Source: Phenylobacterium sp.
GTDB taxonomy: Bacteria > Pseudomonadota > Alphaproteobacteria > Caulobacterales > Caulobacteraceae
Assembly: GCF_004297125.1 (NCBI RefSeq)
Contig: NZ_SCVD01000020.1
Span: forward strand, 124,001-188,000
Reading direction: 5' to 3'
DNA: 64,000 nt
The notes below the pieces were generated by a model. It worked only from the letters and a program-made list of their open reading frames with translations. It was not told the DNA's origin and did no database searches. Positions 46,923 to 55,800 of this stretch are shown piece by piece (within the stretch, counting starts at the first letter, position 1; every line of letters begins with the position of its first letter). The position numbers were made by a program, and so were the translations under genes.

Positions 46923-46936
46923 TTGACGATGATCAA
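46923..46936. promoter_or_regulatory. FNR/FixK-type box TTGACGATGATCAA
   Basis: A very good match to TTGAC/T-N4-ATCAA, 58 bases before the ATG of the first Cys-tailed sigma factor. It suggests that this sigma gene is under oxygen or redox control. Confidence 0.65.
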
Positions 46937-47125
46937 GTCTGACTTTTATCTAGATATTTAGATGAAATCTGAGGGATTTCGGCGCGCCGGGCGTACCTAC
47001 CCTAAGCACGCCAGGCCGCGGCGCGGACGCCGGCGCGGAGCGCCAGGAGCGGCCGCAGCGCTTCCGCGGGCGGGCCTCGCCGGCGCGGCGCCCATCGGTC
47101 ACCGGCCGCTTGAAAGGGCGGCTAG

Positions 47126-47149
47126 GGAGCGGACCCGAGGGCCCGCTCC
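47126..47149. terminator. hairpin downstream of DUF5676 gene
   Basis: GGAGCGG and CCGCTCC pair, with CCC and GGG pairing inside after one mismatch. It is 64 bases beyond the DUF5676 stop on the minus strand. No T-tract. Confidence 0.4.
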
Positions 47150-47212
47150 CGGCGCAGCGCCTGATCCTGAGGACCAGGCGGGGGGGCGAGGGGGGGCTCG
47201 CCCGTTCGCGGC

Positions 47213-47488
47213 TCAGCGCGGGCCGCGAAAGTGGTTGTAGAGGCCGCCGGCGACCAACGCCGCGTACCAGCCCAGGGCGAAGGCGGCCGCCGCGCCCAAC
47301 GCCACGTTCGAAGGCGCGCGCCAGACCGCGCCGACCAGCAGATGGGGCGTTCCCGCGGGCAGCAGGTAGCCTAGCGCCGCGCACAACAGGAACGTCAGCA
47401 GAAGGAAGATGGAAAGGCTCCAGCCCAACGCGGCCAGCCTGACGCCCGGTCCGGGGCTGGCCGGGTTGACGGATTCCCGTCCGCTCAT
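47213..47488 (-). CDS. DUF5676 small membrane protein
   Basis: The product of 91 residues has two membrane helices and the DUF5676 pattern (LGWSLSIFLLLTFLLCAALGYLLP ... FALGWYAALVAGGLYNHFRG). Function unknown; the family occurs in copper/silver islands. GGAGG precedes the ATG, and a TGTAAG-N16-CGTC promoter lies 42-67 bases upstream. Confidence 0.78.
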   Translation of the reverse strand: MSGRESVNPASPGPGVRLAALGWSLSIFLLLTFLLCAALGYLLPAGTPHLLVGAVWRAPSNVALGAAAAFALGWYAALVAGGLYNHFRGPR

Positions 47489-47529
47489 CGCGACCTCCAA
47501 ACGGCAATCTGAAATCAGCTGGCAAGAGA

Positions 47530-47555
47530 GACGCTGGCCGCGACCCGACCTTACA
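47530..47555 (-). promoter_or_regulatory. ECF promoter TGTAAG-N16-CGTC before DUF5676 gene
   Basis: On the minus strand: TGTAAG at 47555-47550 and CGTC at 47533-47530, separated by exactly 16 bases. Confidence 0.72.
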
Positions 47556-47839
47556 GCGCCAGCCGGCCCGCCGGTCGGCTCCGGCCAGCCTGCGGGGCGG
47601 TCGCGCCGTCCAGGGGCCCGAGGCGTCTTCGCTCCGGCGTCCGCGCGTCGGGTGAAGCCGGCCAAGCGGCCGCAGGCCAGGCGCCAGGCGGCCGGCGTGA
47701 GTCCCCCGCACGGGCGCGCGCTGCGCCACAGGTCCGGCCGCTTGGGGTCCGTCGCGCCCATTCGGCGGCGGGGCGCAAATGCGCGCCTACGACGGCCCGT
47801 CCCCGGACACGCGCGAGCGCAACGTGGACCGCGCCCGGT

Positions 47840-47854
47840 CTCGGCAGGGCCGAG
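47840..47854. terminator. short hairpin after DUF305-like gene
   Basis: CTCGGC-AGG-GCCGAG lies just beyond the stop codon of the minus-strand gene ending at 47862. Confidence 0.4.
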
Positions 47855-47861
47855 CCGCCTG

Positions 47862-48353
47862 CTAGAGGCGCTTCAACACAGCCTTCATCTGGGCGATCTC
47901 CCGCTTCTGGGACGCGACGATGCCATCGGGCCCGTAGCAGAGCGCGCGGAGCTCAGCGTCGCGGAGAGACGCCTGGCCGCACATCAGCAACGCGCCGGAA
48001 TGGTGGGGAATCATGGAGCGCACGAACTGGCGGTCACCGACCAGGCCTTGCTGACGGATGCCGACCAGAGACAGGACGAACACCACCGCGAACGCCGCAT
48101 GGAGCGCGATGTTGATCTTGGCGTTCGGGTACATCGAACCCATGGTGAGCAGCATCACCGCGGCCATGGGAGCCCACATGACCAGCGCCATGTAGAAGAA
48201 GTTGATGTTCTGAACGAATTCTCCCCCGTTCTGAATCATCGCAAACATCGCGAAGTACATGATCGCCAGGGAAAGCGCGAGATTGAACCCCAGCATCAGG
48301 TAGTGGCGCCGGATGATCTGCGGCTCCATCATTTTGTCGTGGGCATGTTGCAT
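47862..48353 (-). CDS. DUF305 membrane protein
   Basis: The product of 163 residues has three to four membrane helices (YLMLGFNLALSLAIMYFAMF onward) and a C-terminal DUF305 stretch DRQFVRSMIPHHSGALLMC with CYGPDGIV. The HH pair is the probable metal site. The gene is noticeably less G+C-rich than its neighbours and uses more A/T-ending codons, consistent with recent transfer. No TGTAA-type promoter was found before it. Confidence 0.8.
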   Translation of the reverse strand: MQHAHDKMMEPQIIRRHYLMLGFNLALSLAIMYFAMFAMIQNGGEFVQNINFFYMALVMWAPMAAVMLLTMGSMYPNAKINIALHAAFAVVFVLSLVGIRQQGLVGDRQFVRSMIPHHSGALLMCGQASLRDAELRALCYGPDGIVASQKREIAQMKAVLKRL

Positions 48354-48600
48354 CTACTCTTCTCCCTTCTCGTGTGACGGCGCCGGCGATGGCTCCGGAG
48401 CGTCAGGGCGATCTCCTTGACCTCGGCGGGCGGCCTCGATCGGCCCGGGCTGATCCGTCGCTGGAGCCCCGGCGGCGCACAGCGAGGTTCAGATCCTTCC
48501 CGCCCGGTCGCTCGGCCAGGGCTCATCCGAGCAGGGTAGCGCTCAAGGATCAGATTCGATCCGACGCCAGAAACCCCGCTGGCCGCCGCCCTGGGCTTCA

Positions 48601-48969
48601 ATGAAGAGCCCCCTTCCCGTTCGGCGGCTGGCGATGGCCGGCGGCTTGGCGCAGCTGGAATGGTCGCCGGAGCTGATCGCAACCCCTTGCGGGTCCGGGC
48701 CCGGCCCTGCCCGCCCGAGCCGGGCCTGCCCCCCGCGCGCAGCCGAGCTGAGGCTGCTGCGTCATGCGGCGGCGCTTGAGCAACTGGGCGTCAGCATCGA
48801 CACCCTGAGCCCTCTCGACCGCCTGGCGCTGGTCGGCGACCGCTGGCCGCGGCGCCCTCACCTGCCGGCCGGCGACCGCGCCGCGCCGGAAGCCGAAAGC
48901 CGCGATCTGGACGCCCTGGCCGAGTCCATAGCGATGCTGGCCACCAGCGCGAGCTGGCCCACACCCTAG
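48601..48969 (+). CDS. hypothetical protein
   Basis: A frame of 122 residues. The second half (ELRLLRHAAALEQLGVSIDTLSPLDRLALVGDRW) reads like real protein with strong G/C third positions; the first half is less convincing. No family recognised and no ribosome-binding site stands out. A minus-strand frame covers the same bases but is Arg/Gly-rich and looks like a shadow. Confidence 0.4.
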   Translation: MKSPLPVRRLAMAGGLAQLEWSPELIATPCGSGPGPARPSRACPPRAAELRLLRHAAALEQLGVSIDTLSPLDRLALVGDRWPRRPHLPAGDRAAPEAESRDLDALAESIAMLATSASWPTP

Positions 48970-49100
48970 CCGCCCGGGCCGGGGGCTCGGGCGGCGCGCG
49001 GCCCAAGGTCCACATCGGTTTCGACGCTGCGACGCCATGCTGACGCTCCAGCCGGGAGCCGCCCTGGGCGCCGGCGGCGGCCCAGCCAGCCGGATCTTCG

Positions 49101-49463
49101 CTAGCGCGCTTTGAGCTCGACCAGGTCGAACGGCCTGGCCTGCCCGTGGACCAGCGTCGCCTCGGCGAAATGCTCGTCGATCACCCGGTCGATACGGACC
49201 GCACCGACGTTGTCGCGGCGCGGGATGGGCGGCCGGCCATTGACGGCTCCCGGCGCTCCTATGAACCGGACGACCGTGAGGACCTGGCCCGGCCTGGCCC
49301 CCTCAGCCCTCCCGACGCACAGGATGACGACCTCCCCCTGCATCTCCACGACCTGACCCCGCATGATGTACCGGTGCCAGACCTCGGTTGCGGCTGCGGA
49401 ATTCAGCCCGGGCATGAGCGCGAAGAGCACCAGGACGCCTGCGGTCGCTCCAAACCTCGCCAT
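49101..49463 (-). CDS. secreted protein of unknown function
   Basis: The product of 120 residues from ATG 49463 has a signal peptide (to about 24, SAAA) and a beta-rich mature part (RYIMRGQVVEMQGEVVILCVG, GQVLTVVRFIG, VGAVRIDRVIDEHFAEATLVHG) that resembles the small beta-barrel repeats of FlgT-like surface proteins; I do not claim that function. A TGTAAT-N16-CGTC promoter 89-114 bases upstream puts it in the ECF regulon. Confidence 0.65.
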   Translation of the reverse strand: MARFGATAGVLVLFALMPGLNSAAATEVWHRYIMRGQVVEMQGEVVILCVGRAEGARPGQVLTVVRFIGAPGAVNGRPPIPRRDNVGAVRIDRVIDEHFAEATLVHGQARPFDLVELKAR

Positions 49464-49551
49464 GTCGACCCTTCGAACCCCTCGGGCGTGCGCCCGTTCA
49501 CGCCGGCGCAACCACCGGGCCCCCGATGGGTCGCCGTTCCATGAACCGAGG

Positions 49552-49577
49552 GACGCGGCCCGCGCGCGGGCATTACA
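49552..49577 (-). promoter_or_regulatory. ECF promoter TGTAAT-N16-CGTC before secreted-protein gene
   Basis: On the minus strand: TGTAAT at 49577-49572 and CGTC at 49555-49552, 16 bases apart. Confidence 0.75.
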
Positions 49578-49743
49578 GCGCCCGGCGGGAAGGCCGCCCC
49601 TCGCGCCGGCGAGCGGCCGCCGACGATGAACACCTTGCCTGGGCGGAGGCGAAGGCGGCCAGGGCGCAGCTTCAGCCAGACGCCGGCTGCGTCTGAAGTT
49701 GCAGAGAGGGCGCGACGGAGGCGCCCCGAAGGGCCAGCGCGGC

Positions 49744-49769
49744 TGTAATCGCAGCGGCGCGCGGGCGTC
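49744..49769 (+). promoter_or_regulatory. ECF promoter TGTAAT-N16-CGTC before glucan synthase
   Basis: TGTAAT at 49744-49749 and CGTC at 49766-49769. Transcription should start near 49776, which is after the ATG at 49772; this argues that translation begins at ATG 49868. Confidence 0.75.
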
Positions 49770-49867
49770 TGATGGCGGATGAACAGCGGCCCTGGACAAC
49801 ACAGAGGCATTGGCTCGCGCCGACACGCCGGGATCTCCGGCTGCGATCAGCGCGGCGGGTTTGCGCG

Positions 49868-52800
49868 ATGCCGCTAGGCCTTATCCGACGCGCCCTCGCG
49901 GGCGGGTCCCGCGACCTGTGGTCGGACAGAACGCCCATTCGCGCCGAACTGTTCAGCCTCGAGCGGCTCGAAGCGCACGCCAAGACCCTCGCCTTGGCCC
50001 AGCCCGTGGCCCCGCGTCCCCAGGCCGGTCGCCCCCTCGCCCGACGGCTGCGGGACAATCAGGGCCGGCTGGTCGAAGCCTTTGCCGTCCTGCAGCGTCC
50101 CGGGGGGGCGGGGTCGGGGGCGACGCCCGCGGCGCAATGGCTGCTCGACAACTTCCATGTGGTCGAAGAGCAGATCCGCGAGATCCGACGGGACTTGCCC
50201 CCCGGCTACTATCGGCAGCTGCCCAAGCTCATCTCCGGTCCCTTCGCCGGCTATCCCCGAGTGTTTGGTCTGGTCTGGGGGTTCGTCGCCCACACCGACA
50301 GCCGCTTCGACGTCGAGATGCTGCAGCGCTACGTCCACGCCTACCAGACGGTCGAACCCCTGACGATCGGCGAACTCTGGGCCGTCGCCATCACCCTGCG
50401 CGTCATCCTCATCGAGAACCTGCGGCGTCTCGCCGACCACATCCTGGACGGCCGCGCGGCCCGACTGGCGGCCGACGAGGCGGCGGATCGGCTGCTGGGC
50501 GCCTATGCCCGCGCCCGGGAGCCGGCCGGGGCGGTCCTGCAGGATCTGGAGGCGCGGCGGAGCCTCCAGAACGCCTTCACGATGCAGCTGCTGCATCGAC
50601 TGCGCGATCAGGACGCGAGCATCGGACCGGTGCTGAGCTGGCTCGACGAGCGCCTGGCCGCGGAGGGTCTCACGGCCGACGCCGTGGTTCGCGGGGAGCA
50701 CGACCGCCAGGTCGCCGACGCCGGCACCGTTCGCAACATCGTCACCAGCCTGCGACGCATCTCGGAGGTAGATTGGCTGGACCTGGTCGAGCGGATGAGC
50801 CTGGTCGACACGGCGCTGAGGCGGGCCGGCGACTTCGCGGAGATGGATTTCACCACCCGCAATCTCTACCGCACCGCCATCGAGTCCCTGGCCCGGGGCA
50901 GCGGCCGCAGCGAGATCGAGGTCGCTCGCGCCGCCCTCGCCCGCGCGGCGGCGTGCAAGGGCGAGGTGGCGAGCTGCCACGTCGGCTGCCATCTGATCGG
51001 GTCGGAACGCCGCCGCTTCGAACGGACGCTGGGATACAGGTCGCCGCCGCGCGACCTCCTGACGCGCGCCGTCCGACGCCTCGGCGCGGGAGGCTACGCG
51101 GCGGGCATCGTGTCCGCCGCCGTCGTGCTGCTGCTGGCGCCGCTCCTCCACCTGCGGGGCCTCGGGCTGAACGGCGTGTGGCTGGCGGCCCTGGGGGCGC
51201 TCGGGATCGTGCCCGCCCTGGAGCTTGCCGTGGCGCTCGTCAACGCCATCGTCACCCATAGCGTTCAGGCGACGCTTCTTCCGGCGCTGGAGCTGGCCGG
51301 CGGGATTCCCTCGGAGCATCGCACCCTGGTCGCCGTCCCCATGATGCTCTCCAGCCCGGAGGCGATCCTGGAGCAGGTCGCGGGCCTGGAGATCCACTAC
51401 CTCGCGAGCGCCGAGGGGGACGTCCACTATGCGCTGCTGTCGGACTGGCCGGACGCGGATCGCGAAAGCGAGCCGACCGACGGCGAGCTTCTCGCGCTGG
51501 CCGCCGGGGGGGTCGCCGCCCTGAACCGGAAATACGGGGCAGCCCCGGGCGGAGACCGCTTCCTGCTGCTTCATCGCCGTCGCCTCTGGAGCGACAGCGA
51601 GGGCCGCTGGATGGGGTGGGAGCGCAAGCGCGGCAAGCTCCATGAGCTGAACCGCCTGCTGCGCGGCGCGGCCGACACGACGTTCGTCGCCCCGCCCGGC
51701 GGCCGCGTCACCGTCCCGCTGGGCGTGCGCTATGTCATCACGCTGGATGCGGACACCCGCCTGCCGCATGACACGGTCCGGCGGCTCATCGGGAAGATGG
51801 CCCACCCGCTGAACCGGCCACGGCTGGATCCCGAACAGCAGCGGGTGGCGGAGGGCTACGGGATCCTGCAGCCGCGGATCACCCCCGCGCTGCCGGTGGG
51901 CCATCGCGGCTCGCTGTTCCACCGGCTGTTTTCCGGGGCCACCGGCATCGACCCGTACGCCGCAGCGGTCAGCGACGTCTACCAGGACCTGTTCGGCGAG
52001 GGGTCCTACGGCGGCAAGGGCATCTACGACGTCGACGCCTTCGAGGCGGCGCTTCGCGGGCGCGTCCCCGAGTCGACGCTTCTGAGCCACGACCTGTTCG
52101 AGGGGATCTATGCGCGCGCCGGCCTGGCCTCCGACGTCGAAGTGGTCGAGGACGCGCCCGCCCGCTACGACGTCGCGGCTCTGCGGCATCACCGCTGGGC
52201 GCGCGGCGACTGGCAATTGCTGCCCTGGATATTGGGCGTCCCGGCGGGCCGATGCCCGACCCCCGGGCCGGTGCCCGTCATCGGCCGTCTGAAGATGCTC
52301 GACAACCTGCGGCGGACCCTTACGGCGCCCGCCGCCGTGGCCGCGCTGTTGGCGGGTTGGGCGGCTCCGGGCGGCCATGCCCTGGCCTGGACGCTCTTCG
52401 TGCTCGGCTGCGTGGTCGCGCCGGCGCTCATGCCGCTCGTCGACGACCTGGCCCCCCGAACGCCGGGAATCCGCGCGCGCGACCGATTGAGAGGCATGGG
52501 CGCGGACCTGAGGATCGCGGCCGCGCGCGCGGGCCTGTTGATCCTTCTCCTGCCCCACCAGGCCTGGTTGATGTCCGACGCCATCGCCCGGACCGTGTGG
52601 CGGCTGTTCGTCAGCCGCCGCCGGCTGCTGGAATGGGTGCCGGCGGCGCAGCTCGCCGCAGGGATGGGGTTGGAGGTCGCGGACGTCTATCGACGGATGT
52701 GGGGCGTCCTGCCCCTGGCCGTCGCAGGCCTTGCGGCCACTGCGACCGGCCTGACCGACGCCTGGCCGGTCGGGGTCAGCCTCTCCTTCGCCTGGCTGTT

Positions 52801-55800
52801 CGCACCGCTGGCCGCTCAGCGGGCCAGCCGGATCCAGCCCCTGCCGGAAGCGGGCGAGCTGACAGCGGCGGACACGACCGCGCTTCGCCTGACCGCGCGC
52901 CGCACCTGGCGCTACTTCGAAACCTACGTCACCGCGGACGACAACCACCTGCCGCCGGACAATGTCCAGGAGGATCCGCCTGCTGTCGCCCACCGCACGT
53001 CACCGACGAACATCGGCCTGTACCTCCTCTCGACCGTCTGCGCGCGCGACCTGGGGTGGATCGGCGTCGGGGAGGCCCTGGAGCGTATCGAGGCCACCTT
53101 GGCCACCCTGCAGCGGATGGAGCGACGGCGCGGCCACTTCCTCAACTGGTACGACACGCGCGACCTGCGCGCGCTCGAGCCGCTGTATGTGTCCACCGTG
53201 GACAGCGGCAACCTCGCGGGCGGCCTGCTCGCGCTCGCGGCGAGTTGCCATGCGTGGCGGGTCAGGCCCCCGCCCGCCGGGTTGCGATGGGCCGGCGTGG
53301 CCGACGCCATCGGCCTGGCGAGGGAGGAGCTGGCGCCGCTTTGCGCGCCGGCCTTGGCCGCGCATCAGACCTGGCGGGCGCTGGACGAGGCCCTGTGGGA
53401 CTTCTCGGAAATGCTGGGACGCGCCGACGCGGGCCAGGACGCCCGAGCCGCGTTGGACAAGATGCTCCGCGACTGGGCGGGACGGGTCGAACCCTTGACG
53501 GATCTGCTGGCGGAGCATGAGGCCGCCGCGGAGCTGGCCTACTGGTTGTCCGCGGCCGAGGCGGGGCTGCGCAGCCATCTCCGCGACCTGGATGATCTGG
53601 ACGTCCCCGAGCTGGACCGCCGCCTCGCGGCGGCGGAAGCCGCGGCAAGGCGGATGGCGCTCAGGATGGAATACGGGTTCCTGCTCGATCCGGACCGCAA
53701 GCTGCTGTCGATCGGCTACCGGGTCGTCGAGGAGGCGCTGGACGCCAACTGCTACGACCTGCTGGCCTCGGAGGCCCGGCTGGCGAGCTTCCTGGCGATC
53801 GCCAAGGGCGACGTCCCGGCGCGTCACTGGTTCCGCCTCGGCCATGCCGTGACACCGACGCCCCAGGGCGCGACCCTGATCTCCTGGTCAGGTTCCATGT
53901 TCGAATACCTCATGCCGTCGCTGGTGATGCGCTCGCCCGCCGGCAGCCTGCTGGAGCGGTCGCTGCGCGCGGTCGTGCGGCGGCAGATCGAGTACGGCCG
54001 TCAGCACGCAAGACCGTGGGGGGTCTCGGAGTCCGGCTTCAACGCCCGGGATCTCGAGTTCACCTACCAGTATTCCAATTTCGGGATTCCCGGTCTCGGC
54101 CTCAAGCGAGGCCTCGGCGAGGAAGCCGTCGTCGCCCCCTACGCCACGGCGCTGGCGGCGATGATCGATCCCCGCGCGGCGGTCGCCAACTTCGCGGTCC
54201 TGGCGGCCGCGGGCGCCAAGGGCCGGCACGGCTTCTACGAGGCCCTGGACTACACGCCGTCGCGGGTGCCGGAAGGCGCGCGGGTCGCCATCGTGCGGTC
54301 GTTCATGGCTCACCACCAGGGGATGACGATCACCGCCCTTTCGAACACCCTGCTGGGGGGCCTGTTGCGAGAGCGCTTCCATGCCGATCCGCTCGTGCAG
54401 GCGGCCGAGCTCCTGCTGCACGAACGCATGCCGCGCGACGTCCGGCCCGCGAGCGCCGGCGCCGAGCTGACGGGGCCGCGCCCGTCCGAGGCGCCGGAGC
54501 CGACGCTCGGGCGTCACTATTCGACCCCCCATGGCGCGAGCCCCGCCACGCATCTCCTGTCGAACGGCCGCTACAGCGTGCTGCTCACCGCCGCGGGGGC
54601 CGGCTGCAGCCGCTGGCGGGGCCAGGCGCTGACGCGCTGGCGGGAGGACGCCGCGCGCGACGACTGGGGCGCCTTCATCTACCTGCGCGACACAGCGAGC
54701 GGCCGGGTCTGGTCCGGCGGCTATCAGCCCACGGCCGCGGAACCCTCGGCGTTCGGCGTGACGTTCTTCGCCGACCGCGCGGAATATGCGCGTCGGGACG
54801 GCGAGCTCCTGACCGACGTCATGGTGCTGGTCTCCGCGGAGGACGACGGCGAGCTCCGGCGCGTCACCTTGACCAACACCGGCGACACGGCCCGCGAGGT
54901 CGATGTCACCTCCTATGCCGAGCTGGTCCTCGCGCCCGACGCCGCGGACGCCGCCCATCCCGCCTTCTCGAAGCTGTTCGTGGAGACCGAGCATCATCCG
55001 ATGCTGGGCGGCGCCTTGCTGGCCACCCGGCGCCGGCGCGCGCCCGAGGAGCCCGAGCTGTGGGCCGCGCACCTGGCGATCGTCGAAGGCGATCAGATCG
55101 GCAAGCCGGAATTCGAGACCGACCGCGCCCGCTTCCTCGGCCGCGGCCGCGATGTGCGCGCCCCGGCGGCCGTCTTCGAAGGCCGCCCCTTGAGCGGCCA
55201 GACCGGCGCGGTGCTCGATCCGATCTTCGCCCTGCGACGGCGCGTTCGGGTCGCCGCAGGATCGACGGCGCGGGTGTCCTTCTGGACCTTCGCCGCGGGG
55301 TCGCGCGAAGCGATGCTGGAGATCCTGGACCAGCACCTTCACGCCGCAGCCTGCGAACGGGCCGCCACCCTGGCCTGGACCCGGGCGCAGGTCCAGCTGC
55401 GCCATCTCGGGGTCACCCACCGCGACGCCGAGACCTTCCAGCGCCTGGCCGGGCATCTGATCTACGCCGCCCCCGCGCTCAGGCCACCCTCCGAGGTGGT
55501 GGCCGCCGGCGCCGGCGGGCAACCCGATCTCTGGAGTCTGGGCATCTCCGGCGATCTGCCGCTGCTCCTGCTGCGCATCGACGACGTCGAACACCTGGCC
55601 ACCGCCCGCGACCTCCTCCATGCGGCGGAGTACTGGAAGCTGCAGCGGCTCGCGGTGGATGTGGTGATCCTGAACGACCACGCCGCGTCATACATCCAAG
55701 ACCTGCAAGGCGCCCTCGAAGCGCTGGTGCGCGCGACGCAATCCCGCCGGGCGCCGGACGAGGACCCGGCGCCCGGCGGGGTGTACGTGCTGCGTGGCGA

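Larger units (their letters stand above)
46866..47212. other. intergenic region upstream of sigma gene and downstream of DUF5676 gene
   Basis: It holds a FixK-type box, an unusually A+T-rich patch (about 46940-46972, including TCTAGATATTTAGA) and a hairpin near 47126. No gene is supported in it. Confidence 0.5.
47489..47861. other. intergenic region between DUF5676 and DUF305-like genes
   Basis: These 373 bases contain the ECF promoter of the DUF5676 gene and a small hairpin after the DUF305-like gene. I see no coding frame with support. Confidence 0.5.
49464..49867. other. divergent promoter region with two ECF sites
   Basis: The region has a minus-strand ECF promoter for the secreted-protein gene and a plus-strand ECF promoter for the glucan synthase. 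Between them (49578-49743) I see nothing definite. Confidence 0.55.

Noticed and set aside
46950..47240. Plus-strand frame of about 90 codons after the antisense ECF site
   Set aside because: Arg/Gly/Pro-rich composition, no ribosome-binding site, and it overlaps the end of the DUF5676 gene; not supported as a gene.
49772..49867. Upstream ATG (49772) as start of the glucan synthase
   Set aside because: The ECF promoter at 49744-49769 would start RNA at about 49776, after this ATG; the 32 extra residues are also Arg-rich and unlike the family.
49874..52993. A long open minus-strand frame opposite the glucan synthase
   Set aside because: Gln/Arg/Ala-rich shadow with no domain; the plus-strand protein has GT84 motifs throughout.
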